Source: an uncultured Collinsella sp.
GTDB lineage: Bacteria > Actinomycetota > Coriobacteriia > Coriobacteriales > Coriobacteriaceae
Assembly (NCBI GenBank): GCA_900754075.1
Contig: CAAEBN010000033.1
Span: 1-58,093, forward strand
Length of the DNA stretch: 58,093 nt
Direction of reading: 5' to 3'
Positions within the stretch are counted from its first letter, which is position 1. Each line of letters starts with the position of its first letter. The position numbers were made by a program, and so were the translations under genes. The notes beneath the pieces were generated by a model, which ran no database searches, was not told the DNA's origin, and saw only the letters and a list, made by a program, of their open reading frames with translations. Of this stretch, positions 51,022 through 58,093 are shown one piece after another.

Positions 51022-52098
51022 TTAGAATTGATTCAAAAATCTCATATCGCCCGTCATGAGAGTTCTGAGGTCCGGCAGGTCGTAGCGCAGGGCCGCGACG
51101 CGCTCGGCGCCAATACCAAAGGCGAAGCCGGTGTACTTCTCGGGGTCGATGCCGCAGTTAATCAGGACGTTGGGGTCGACCATGCCGCAGCCCAGAATCT
51201 CGATCCAGCCGCTGTGCTTGCAGAAGTTGCAGCCCTTGCCGCCGCACACGTGGCAGCTCACGTCTACCTCGCAGCTCGGCTCGGTGAAGGGGAAGAAGTG
51301 CGGGCGGTAACGCGTCTTGCGGTCCTCGCCAAACATGCACTTAACAAAGTAGTCGAGCGTGCCCTTAAGATCGCCAAAGGTGATGCCCTCGTCGACGACC
51401 AGGCCCTCGATCTGGTTGAACTGCGGCAGGTGGCAGGCGTCGGCCGTGTCGGGACGGTAGACGGTGCCCGGGCAGATCATGTAGATGGGCGGCTTCTGCG
51501 ACTCCATGGTGTGGATCTGCACGCCCGAGGTCTGGGTGCGCAGCAGCACGTCGGACTCGCCGTGGGCGTGAGCCTCGGGGTGCGCGACGCTGCCGGGGTT
51601 GTTGTCGACCACATAGAATGTGTCGCGGGCCGAGCGGCTCGGGTGATCCATGGGGGCATTGAGCGCGGTGAAGTTGTAGTAGGAGGTGTCGACCATGGGG
51701 CCGGACTCGACGGTGTAGCCGATGCCGCAAAAGATGTCCTCGGCCTCCTCGATGATCTGCTTGATCAGGTGCTGGTGACCGATCTGCGGACGGATGCCCG
51801 GCAGCGTGATGTCGACGGCGTCGTGCTCCAGAGCGTGCTTGAGGGCGGCTGCCTTCATCTCGGTCGTGCGCTCGTCGAGCATGCCCTCGATCAGCTGGCG
51901 CATCTCGTTGGCACGCTTGCCCATCACGGGACGATCCTCGGGGGCGAGCTTGCCCATCATGCGCATCAGGCCGGTAATACGGCCCTTGCGGCCGAGCAGC
52001 TCAACGCGCGCGGCCTCGAGCTTTGCGGCGTCGTCGGCGCCTGCGACGAGCTCCTTGGCCTCTTCCTCGAGTTTGACCAGATCATCAATCAGACTCAT
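51022..52098 (-). CDS. pheS: Phenylalanyl-tRNA synthetase alpha subunit
   Basis: The 358-residue catalytic subunit has an N-terminal coiled coil (about 1-85), class II motif 2 (RPHFFPFTEPSCEVDVSC) and motif 3 (FAFGIGAERVAALRYDLPDLR). HTMESQKPPIYMICPGTVYR and DATHxxQFNQIEG-type residues (HLPQFNQIEGLVVD) are present. The ATG at 52098 (MSLIDDLV) matches family length; longer in-frame starts run back into the T-box terminator. Confidence 0.97.
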   Translation of the reverse strand: MSLIDDLVKLEEEAKELVAGADDAAKLEAARVELLGRKGRITGLMRMMGKLAPEDRPVMGKRANEMRQLIEGMLDERTTEMKAAALKHALEHDAVDITLPGIRPQIGHQHLIKQIIEEAEDIFCGIGYTVESGPMVDTSYYNFTALNAPMDHPSRSARDTFYVVDNNPGSVAHPEAHAHGESDVLLRTQTSGVQIHTMESQKPPIYMICPGTVYRPDTADACHLPQFNQIEGLVVDEGITFGDLKGTLDYFVKCMFGEDRKTRYRPHFFPFTEPSCEVDVSCHVCGGKGCNFCKHSGWIEILGCGMVDPNVLINCGIDPEKYTGFAFGIGAERVAALRYDLPDLRTLMTGDMRFLNQF

Positions 52099-52184
52099 GT
52101 CTTCCCTTTCGTCTCTCGCGCTCCCCGCTTGCCGAGGCGGCTGCCGCCGTCTGACGTTGCGAAAACGCCGCCCGGTTCGGTAAC

Positions 52185-52224
52185 AAAAAACCGCCCTCGG
52201 GCATGTGCATTGCCCAAGGACGGT
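52185..52224 (-). terminator. T-box regulated terminator of pheST
   Basis: Minus-strand CCGTCCTTGGGCA, ATGCACA, TGCCCGAGGGCGG (13 bp, two G-U) followed by six T. It lies between the T-box bulge and pheS. Confidence 0.88.
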
Positions 52225-52465
52225 TGAATTCCGCGGTACCACCTTGTTTGACCCGGCGGATGTCTGGCCCGCCGCGCCCACTCTGTGCCCCTTGTCGCGA
52301 GGCTCACGGCTTCCCTACTTGGGCTTCGCCGCCGCTGGCCGCGCGCCCGTTGAGGTCGCTGCTCGGGAGTGAACGCTTGGCCCTTGCCACCGCAGGAAGG
52401 CTTGCAGCCCATGACCTTCCCTCTCTTGCCGGCGACGCGGCGGGCAAAACCCTCTCCGTCAACGC
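52185..52465 (-). promoter_or_regulatory. T-box riboswitch upstream of pheST
   Basis: The minus-strand leader holds the T-box bulge core TGGTACCGCGG (52241-52231) preceded by ACAAGG, and a downstream terminator. A candidate specifier codon TTC followed by A sits at 52373-52371 (GCGTTCACTCC), which matches Phe. Uncharged tRNA-Phe should pair with specifier and bulge and allow read-through into pheST. The 5' boundary is approximate. Confidence 0.85.
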
Positions 52466-52602
52466 ATTGGGCTACAGGATACCACATTGTGTGGGCATAT
52501 CGCCGCGTTCCGTTTTGTTCGTGCTGGGTACAAGGCAGGTAGCTGTGCAAACTGGCCGTGCGCCCATCCGTGGCGCTCGGCTCGCGAGATCAAGGATATG
52601 GT

Positions 52603-54177
52603 ATGGGAAAGAAGCACGATAAGAAGGCCGAGCCCGCAGCGGGCAAGACGCCCAAAGGCATGAAGGTCGATAAGGCCGTCAAAAAATTCCGCAAGCTCGA
52701 GGGCAAGCTGTGGACCCGCGAGTACCTGCTCAAGATTGCCGAGTTTGACGGCGCGACCATTGCCCCCGCCAACGGCGCCGCAGCGCGCGCCGACGCCATG
52801 GGCACCCTTGCCGGCGAGCATCATAAGCTCCTGACCAGCGAAAAGTCTGTCGAACTTGTGCGCTCGCTGGCACGCGAAACCGTCGCCGGCGGCAAGATCG
52901 ACGACCCGCAGCTGCTCGACGAGATCCGCGTGCTCGGCCGTGACCAGCGCGAAGCGAGCGTCATTCCCACCGAGGAGGCCGAGGCCTGGACCAGGCTCAC
53001 CTGCGAGGCCGACGCCGTGTGGCACAAGGCCAAGACGGCCAATGACTGGGCGAGCTTTGAGCCCTATGTGGATAGAATCGTCGCCCAACTTAAGCATCAG
53101 GCCGAGCTCATGGACCCCAAGCGCGACCCGTACGACGTGTGGCTCGATCAGTATGAGCGCGGCCTTTCCACCAAGAGTTTTGATGCGTTTTGCGACGAGG
53201 TCAAAGCCACGGTCGTGCCGCTCGTACACGCCATCGGCGAGCGCGGCCAGCAGCCGGCTACCGACTTTTTGCATGCCCGCGTGCCCGAGGCCGCTCAGCG
53301 CGCCATGAGCTTCGACCTTATGAAGCTCGTCGGCCTGGACCTGAACGACACCACGCTCGCCTTTACCGAGCATCCGTTTAGCGAGGGCTTTGCCGTGGGT
53401 GACGCGCGCATCGCGACGCACATCTACGAGAACGACTGCATCTCCAACGTCTACAGCATCATCCACGAGGCGGGACACGCCATGTACGAGCTGGGCGTCA
53501 ATCCTGCCTATGCGCGCACCTGCCTTGAAGGTGGCACCTCCATGGGCATCCACGAGAGCCAGAGCCGCTTCTTCGAGAACACCGTGGGCCGCAGCCGCGC
53601 CTTTATGGGCCCGCTGCTCGAGGTGCTGCGCCGTCACGCGCCCGAGGTCTATGGCAGCGTGGACGAGGATACGCTCTACCACGCCGTGAACATCGCACAG
53701 CCGTCGCTGATCCGCACCGAGGCCGACGAGCTCACCTATCCGCTGCACGTTATGGTGCGCTACGAGATTGAGCGCATGCTGTTTGCCGGCGAGGCCACGG
53801 CCAAGGATATCCCCGCGCTTTGGAACCGCTTTATGGACGAGTACCTGGGCATTCCCGTTCCCGACGACACGCGCGGCTGCCTGCAGGATACGCACTGGAG
53901 CGGCGGCTCGTTTGGCTACTTCCCCACGTATGCGCTGGGCAGCGCCTACGACGCCATGTTCGTGCCGGCCATGTGCCGCGACGGCGTCGACCTCACCGGT
54001 GCCTGCGCGAGCGGCGACCTGGCGCCTGTCCGTGCCTGGCTGGGTGAGCACATTTGGCAGTGGGGCCGCGCCAAGGACGCACCGGAGCTCATTGAGGGCG
54101 CCTGCGGCATGGCGTTTGATGCCCGCTACTACTGCAGCTACCTCCAGGACAAGTTCACCACGCTGTACCAGCTGTAA
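52603..54177 (+). CDS. M32 (Taq-type) metallocarboxypeptidase
   Basis: The 524-residue cytosolic zinc carboxypeptidase has HEAGH (His288-His292, metal ligands and catalytic Glu) and the third ligand in GIHESQSRFFEN (about Glu318). Other family blocks are YDVWLDQYERGLS, TEHPFSEG, DTLYHAVNIAQPSLIRTEADELTYPLHVMVRYEIE and FGYFPTYALGSAYDAMF. It removes C-terminal residues from peptides. The ATG at 52603 follows AAGGAT; an upstream ATG at 52558 is less likely. A Lys-rich N-terminal ~30 residues is extra. Confidence 0.93.
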   Translation: MGKKHDKKAEPAAGKTPKGMKVDKAVKKFRKLEGKLWTREYLLKIAEFDGATIAPANGAAARADAMGTLAGEHHKLLTSEKSVELVRSLARETVAGGKIDDPQLLDEIRVLGRDQREASVIPTEEAEAWTRLTCEADAVWHKAKTANDWASFEPYVDRIVAQLKHQAELMDPKRDPYDVWLDQYERGLSTKSFDAFCDEVKATVVPLVHAIGERGQQPATDFLHARVPEAAQRAMSFDLMKLVGLDLNDTTLAFTEHPFSEGFAVGDARIATHIYENDCISNVYSIIHEAGHAMYELGVNPAYARTCLEGGTSMGIHESQSRFFENTVGRSRAFMGPLLEVLRRHAPEVYGSVDEDTLYHAVNIAQPSLIRTEADELTYPLHVMVRYEIERMLFAGEATAKDIPALWNRFMDEYLGIPVPDDTRGCLQDTHWSGGSFGYFPTYALGSAYDAMFVPAMCRDGVDLTGACASGDLAPVRAWLGEHIWQWGRAKDAPELIEGACGMAFDARYYCSYLQDKFTTLYQL

Positions 54178-54202
54178 AATCAGAGCAGCACCCCGAGGGG
54201 CC

Positions 54203-54432
54203 GTGTGCAAAAAAGGGCAAATATGAGTACTGTTGCCATGCTTGCAACATTTATTCTGGGCTAAAAAGAGGTCCTAAGTGAGATTTATTCTTACTTAGGA
54301 CCTCTTTTATTGGACATATGAGGAGATATGCAAGTCGGAATGGTGTTCAAATAGCGCCAACATGAGCTTTGAAGGCAAGTATTGCTGTTACTAAATTTGT
54401 GACAGTACTCATATTTGCCATTTTTTGCACAC
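54203..54432. mobile_element. MITE-like 230-bp palindromic element
   Basis: GTGTGCAAAAAAGGGCAA and the following 13 bases (54203-54233) recur inverted at 54402-54432 with 30 of 31 bases matching. In the middle AAAAGAGGTCCTAAGT pairs perfectly with ACTTAGGACCTCTTTT (54264-54279/54293-54308). The block is AT-rich, has no gene and fills the gap between convergent genes. The inner hairpin may end transcription from both sides. Target-site duplication was not seen, so a structured RNA is an alternative. Confidence 0.5.
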
Positions 54433-54472
54433 AGCCTATTAATAACCCCCTGACAAACGGTCCCGAAGGCAC

Positions 54473-55804
54473 TTAGAGGGCCTCGAGCGCGGCGGCGATG
54501 CGCTTCATGGCGGCATCGGCGGCTGCTTGGTCGGGAGCTTCGGCCAGGACGCGAATCACCGACTCGGTTCCGCTCTTGCGCACGAGCACGCGGCCCTCGC
54601 CCGCCAGCGCGGCCTCGGCCTCGGCAATCGCATTCTGCACGCCCATGTTCTCGAGCGCGGCGTCCTTGTCGGCCACGCGCACGGCAACCTGAGCCTGCGG
54701 CAGAAGCTTGCACGGCGCCGTGAGCTGCGAGAGTGTCTCGCGCTCGGCGCGAATCACTTCCATCACGCGCAGCGAGGTCATAATGCCGTCGCCCGTGCGC
54801 TCGATATCGCCAAAAATCGTGTGACCCGTTTGCTCGCCGCCCAGGCTGTAGCCGCCCTCGCGCATCTTGGCATACACGTGACGGTCGCCCACACCGCTGG
54901 TCACGGCACTCAGGCCGGCAAGCTCCAGCGACTTGATCAAGCCAAAATTGCTGGCGATCGTCGGAACCACGGTACCGCCCGAAAGGCGCCCGTGCTTGTT
55001 CAGGTACACGCCGCACACGTACAGGATCTGGTCGCCGTCGACCACACGGCCGCGCTCATCCACGGCCAGGCAGCGGTCGGCATCGCCGTCGTAGGCAAAG
55101 CCCACGTCCAGGCCCTGCTCCACCACGTGGCGCTGCAGGCGCTCCATATGCGTGGAGCCACAGTCCACATTGATGTTAAATCCGTCGGGCGCGGCGTTGA
55201 TCACGCGCACATCGGCGCCCAGCGCGTCGAACACCGGCTTGGCCACCGAGGACGCCGAGCCGTTGGCGCAATCGATGCCGATCTTAACGCCCTGCAGCGA
55301 AAAGTTCGCGCTTGCGATGAGCGAGGCAATATAGCGGTTGCGGCCCTGCATATAGTCCACCGTGGCACCAATCTGGTTGCCCGTGGCCAGCGGCACCTCG
55401 GTCTTGCCATCGATATAATCCTCGATGAGCTCCAGCACGTCCTCGTCCATCTTAAAGCCGTCGCTGTTGACGAGCTTAATGCCGTTATCGCAAAACGGGT
55501 TGTGGCTCGCGCTGATCATGATGCCGCAATCGAAGCAGCCCTCCACGGTCTGGTGCGCCACACCCGGCGTCGGGATCACGTGCAGCATGTAGGCGTCCGC
55601 GCCGCTCGCGACCAGGCCGCTCACCAGCGCTGCCTCGAACATGTAGCTCGAACGACGCGTGTCCTTGCCCACGATCACGCGTGCCTTGCGCTCGCGATTG
55701 GCACCGTAATACCAACCCACAAAACGGCCGATCTTGTACGCATGCTCCACGGTCAGTCCAACGTTGGCCTCGCCGCGAAATCCGTCGGTGCCAAAGTACT
55801 TCAT
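54473..55804 (-). CDS. glmM: Phosphoglucosamine mutase
   Basis: The 443-residue enzyme converts glucosamine-6-phosphate to glucosamine-1-phosphate for UDP-GlcNAc and peptidoglycan synthesis. It has MKYFGTDGFRG at the start, the catalytic phosphoserine Ser100 in ISASHNPF, the metal loop DGDADR, the sugar loop GGEQTGH and the phosphate-binding RKSGTE near the C-terminus. AGAGGA precedes the ATG. It is likely monocistronic. Confidence 0.96.
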   Translation of the reverse strand: MKYFGTDGFRGEANVGLTVEHAYKIGRFVGWYYGANRERKARVIVGKDTRRSSYMFEAALVSGLVASGADAYMLHVIPTPGVAHQTVEGCFDCGIMISASHNPFCDNGIKLVNSDGFKMDEDVLELIEDYIDGKTEVPLATGNQIGATVDYMQGRNRYIASLIASANFSLQGVKIGIDCANGSASSVAKPVFDALGADVRVINAAPDGFNINVDCGSTHMERLQRHVVEQGLDVGFAYDGDADRCLAVDERGRVVDGDQILYVCGVYLNKHGRLSGGTVVPTIASNFGLIKSLELAGLSAVTSGVGDRHVYAKMREGGYSLGGEQTGHTIFGDIERTGDGIMTSLRVMEVIRAERETLSQLTAPCKLLPQAQVAVRVADKDAALENMGVQNAIAEAEAALAGEGRVLVRKSGTESVIRVLAEAPDQAAADAAMKRIAAALEAL

Positions 55805-55824
55805 AAGAGATCCTCTCTATAGAC

Positions 55825-55852
55825 AAAGGCGCGCCGCCAAAGCAACGCGCCG
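55825..55852 (-). terminator. Possible terminator of the EamA transporter gene
   Basis: Minus-strand GGCGCG and CGCGCC with a 12-nt partly paired loop, followed by TTTG; a GC-rich hairpin with a poor T-run, between the EamA transporter and glmM. Confidence 0.35.
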
Positions 55853-55885
55853 CCAGCCTATTATCCTTTAAAGCAACCGTAGGGG

Positions 55886-56908
55886 CTACACCGTGAGGAA
55901 CATCATCACGATGATCATGACAAAGCCAATCAAGTCGGTCGGCAAAAACACCGTGCCCAGCATAACGGCGCTGGTAATGGTTGCCGAGACCGGCTCCACA
56001 GTTCCGATGAGACTCGCACGCACGGAGCCGATATCCTTGACGCCCTGCATATAGAGCATATACGCCAGGAAAGAGCCCACGATCACAAACACCGCGAGCG
56101 CTTCGACGGCAGCAGTATCGAGGGCCGGCATATGAGCCCACGGCTGCACAAAGACGCTCGAAACGACACCCGCCGTAAGCATAGCCGAACCCGTAACAAT
56201 AGGGCTGCCGTATTCGGACAGAATCTTGGCGGGAATCACCGCCATACAGGCGGCGCTAACCGCACACATAAGGCCTGCGACCAGGCCAAGCGGCGAGATG
56301 CTCAGACTGGTCGGGTCGCCGCCGGTAGCGATTAAAAAGGTGCCGCCCAGGGCCAACCCAATGCCAACGGCCTCACGCACGCGAGGCATGCGATGGTCGA
56401 TCACGCAGGCGTAGCCCATAATGATGACCAGCTGCAGGCACTGGAGCACCGTCGCGGTTCCGGCATTGGTCAGGCGCACGGCCGAAAGATAACAAAACTG
56501 GTTAAAGAGCAGGCCAAAAGCGGTAAAGAGCAGCAGCTGCTTGCGATCAGCGGGCGTCGTCCAAAGCTTGACCAGGCGTGCGCGGTCGCGCGTGACAACC
56601 ACAGCCATAAAGAGCAGGCCGGCGAGAATCTGTCGTATGCTCATAAGCCACAGCGTATCGACATGGTAGGTATCGAACAGAAAGCTCGCGCTGGTACCCG
56701 AGAAACCCCAAAACGAACCGCCCACCAGTGTGGCTAAAACACCCGTGATCATCTTGCGCGTCTGGGCGTCGTTGAGACGGTCGCGCCAGGCACGACGGGT
56801 GTTGCGGCTGAGCTCGTCAGTTCCCTCGGGCACGACAAAATCGGACGCCGCCGTCATCGGTACCGAAGCCTTTTCGCGTGCACGCTGCGCTGAGCGCTCC
56901 TGTTCCAT
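55886..56908 (-). CDS. EamA/DMT-family transporter
   Basis: The 340-residue membrane protein has ten predicted helices arranged as two EamA repeats (about 55-185 and 200-340), with the repeat ends YLSAVRLTNAGTATVLQCL and YMQGVKDIGSVRASLIGTVEPVSATI, typical of the drug/metabolite exporter superfamily. A ~50-residue charged N-terminal cytosolic extension is unusual. The substrate is unknown. It is transcribed towards glmM, 82 bp away. Confidence 0.88.
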   Translation of the reverse strand: MEQERSAQRAREKASVPMTAASDFVVPEGTDELSRNTRRAWRDRLNDAQTRKMITGVLATLVGGSFWGFSGTSASFLFDTYHVDTLWLMSIRQILAGLLFMAVVVTRDRARLVKLWTTPADRKQLLLFTAFGLLFNQFCYLSAVRLTNAGTATVLQCLQLVIIMGYACVIDHRMPRVREAVGIGLALGGTFLIATGGDPTSLSISPLGLVAGLMCAVSAACMAVIPAKILSEYGSPIVTGSAMLTAGVVSSVFVQPWAHMPALDTAAVEALAVFVIVGSFLAYMLYMQGVKDIGSVRASLIGTVEPVSATITSAVMLGTVFLPTDLIGFVMIIVMMFLTV

Positions 56909-57056
56909 TCCACTCCCTCGAAATCAATTGGCAACAAAGCGCTCAAACTGTAGCACGAATATTGGTATGGAAAAGCAGACGATTCGGAACATCTACGGGC
57001 GTCCAAATTGCAGGGACGAAGGGCGCCGATGAACTATGCCGAGCGGTTGGAATCGT

Positions 57057-57740
57057 CTAGGCGCGGGGACTGGCTTCCGCACTTCCCTCAGCATGCTCGC
57101 CGTCGTCCTGGTCTTTGTCGCTGTCCTGGCCTTCCTGCTCGCGACGGCGCTTTTCGCGAATCTGCTCCACGGCAGCACGCAGGGCGGCCTCGTCCTCGGC
57201 ACGCGCCACATCTTGCGTGGCCTTAACCATATGGCGAATTTCGAGCACCAGCAGCACAATCAACGGCACCACGATAAACGGAAAGAACAGCAGCGGATTG
57301 GTGAGCAGCGACACCACCACGCCCAGGCCTGCCGAGACAAAGACCACGCGGCCCACCACATCGGCGGCGGGCACGGGCGCGGCATCCTCGACCGGATTGG
57401 CGTCGCCCTTGGTGTGGTAGACCGGCGAGCCGTCGGACGCGGCCTCCACGGATACGATGCGGTGCGTGTTGAGCGTACCCTCCAGAGCGTCATCGGACGA
57501 ATGGAAGGTGATGATATCGCCCACCTGGTAGACCTGGCTGTTGTCGGTATCGACGACGATAAACGAATGCACGGGAATCGCCGGCTCCATCGAGCCGGTG
57601 AGCGTACGCATAAAGCCGTAGCCCATGATGGTGGGGATCTCGCCGGCGGGCGTGAACACCGTGCGCAGCAACACCACAAAGGCGACCAGGATCACCACGG
57701 TCGCCAACACGTTGATCACGCGGAGCACGTGCTTCAGCAC
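57057..57740 (-). CDS. SipW-type (archaeal/ER-like) signal peptidase I
   Basis: The 227-residue membrane peptidase has an N-terminal helix (about 8-27), the catalytic Ser motif TGSMEPAIP, VGDIITF, the His motif NTHRIV (His where Lys is used in the common bacterial form) and TKGDAN, then two further helices (about 130-165) and a charged C-terminal tail. The Ser/His type is found in SipW, which processes TasA/camelysin-like surface proteins. It starts at a GTG overlapping the upstream gene by 7 bases. Confidence 0.87.
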   Translation of the reverse strand: MLKHVLRVINVLATVVILVAFVVLLRTVFTPAGEIPTIMGYGFMRTLTGSMEPAIPVHSFIVVDTDNSQVYQVGDIITFHSSDDALEGTLNTHRIVSVEAASDGSPVYHTKGDANPVEDAAPVPAADVVGRVVFVSAGLGVVVSLLTNPLLFFPFIVVPLIVLLVLEIRHMVKATQDVARAEDEAALRAAVEQIREKRRREQEGQDSDKDQDDGEHAEGSAEASPRA

Positions 57741-58093
57741 TTGTCGTCGTCCTTTGCGGAAGTCTTGGGGTCGGCAGCGACCTCGGCCTCGGTGGCATCC
57801 GCCGCAGAAGCGCCATCCTCGTCAGGCGCGGCGGCCACGCCCTCGGCAGCCTCGCCGCGCAGGCGGGCCAGCAGATAGCGCGACAGGCTATTGCCCTCGG
57901 CGCGGCGCTCGGCACGCTCGCGATTGCGCTCGGCCTGCTCCAGTTCTTGCGCCAGTGCATCCAGGCGCTGCTGCATCTCCGCGCGAGCAGCTTCGACCTC
58001 GCGCTCGCAAGCGGCGCGGACGGCGGCGACCTCCTGCTCGATGCGCTCCCCCGCCTCAAGCTCGGCCGCAGCGATACGCGCATCGGCGTCGGC
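57734..58093 (-). CDS. Coiled-coil protein, 3' part only (runs off the window)
   Basis: An open frame runs from the window edge to TGA at 57734, giving at least 119 residues. The visible part is an Ala/Glu/Arg-rich coiled coil (EQEVAAVRAACEREVEAARA, then QQRLDALAQELEQAERNRER), a short SLSRYLLARLRGEA segment and an acidic Ala-rich tail ending DDDKC. An internal ATG at 57976 is probably not the start, since the coiled coil continues upstream of it. It overlaps the signal peptidase gene and is probably co-transcribed. Confidence 0.65.
   Translation of the reverse strand, partial: ADADARIAAAELEAGERIEQEVAAVRAACEREVEAARAEMQQRLDALAQELEQAERNRERAERRAEGNSLSRYLLARLRGEAAEGVAAAPDEDGASAADATEAEVAADPKTSAKDDDKC

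Noticed and set aside
48577..52227. A 1216-codon open frame antisense to pheS and pheT
   Set aside because: It mirrors the real genes codon by codon, has no family motifs and arises from the GC-rich third positions of pheST. The same applies to the long antisense frames over htpG, metG and the cation ATPase.

Overview
The window is about 58 kb of high-GC DNA. It looks like a chromosomal segment of a gut actinobacterium of class Coriobacteriia, most likely Collinsella. This is an inference from gene content, protein sequence style, a monoderm-type tad pilus locus, a T-box in front of pheST and numerous GTG starts; no rRNA or other species marker is present. No prophage, insertion sequence, CRISPR array or rRNA operon was seen. 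Most genes lie on the minus strand.

Layout. 1-5.0 kb: htpG, then (in transcription order) a cpsC-cpsD-cpsB tyrosine-phosphorylation module and a GNAT acetyltransferase. 5.1-11.9 kb: pstB with a PhoB/PhoR-like pair, a second VanR/VanS-like pair, and a divergent D,D-carboxypeptidase. 12-16.4 kb: tRNA-Ser(GCT), an 813-residue TPR protein of unknown role, three tRNA-Arg(ACG) genes mixed with degenerate tRNA-derived GC-rich repeats, and a small gene behind a LexA-type box. 16.4-26.2 kb: housekeeping genes serS, proC, rlmH, an SPFH protein, tRNA-Leu, tatD, rsmA, metG, rsmI and a GH5-like protein that lacks its acid/base residue. 26.4-27.2 kb: tRNA-Phe with the same kind of repeat unit, and an antitoxin with a truncated toxin. 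27.2-36.9 kb: a twelve-gene tad (Flp pilus) operon. 37-43.1 kb: rsgA, a type IIA cation ATPase and pyk. 43.5-48.4 kb: a DUF559/AbiEi-like protein whose promoter is flanked by a 19-bp inverted repeat, a zinc-phospholipase-like protein, and a nickel/cobalt ECF transporter preceded by a perfect NikR-type operator. 48.5-54.4 kb: pheST under a Phe T-box, an M32 carboxypeptidase, and a 230-bp MITE-like palindromic element. 54.5-58.1 kb: glmM, an EamA transporter, a SipW-type signal peptidase and the 3' end of a coiled-coil protein.

How the genes work together. The tad operon should build and secrete a Flp pilus: CpaB-like protein, TadZ, TadA ATPase, TadB/TadC platform, Flp pilin, TadE/TadG-like minor subunits. 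No prepilin peptidase is in the window. The ECF genes form one nickel uptake unit. pstB with PhoB/PhoR suggests phosphate control, although pstSCA and phoU are not nearby. The VanRS-like pair diverges from a D,D-carboxypeptidase gene, which suggests envelope sensing.

The least explained structure is the repeat family anchored in the T-arms of tRNA genes (Arg and Phe loci, with a trace at Ser). Each unit pairs a copy of the tRNA 3' end and terminator with a GC-rich insert that ends in an oppositely oriented T-arm-like sequence. Other unusual points are the GH5-like pseudoenzyme, the SOS-box gene and the nuclease-like DUF559 protein with its paired operator.
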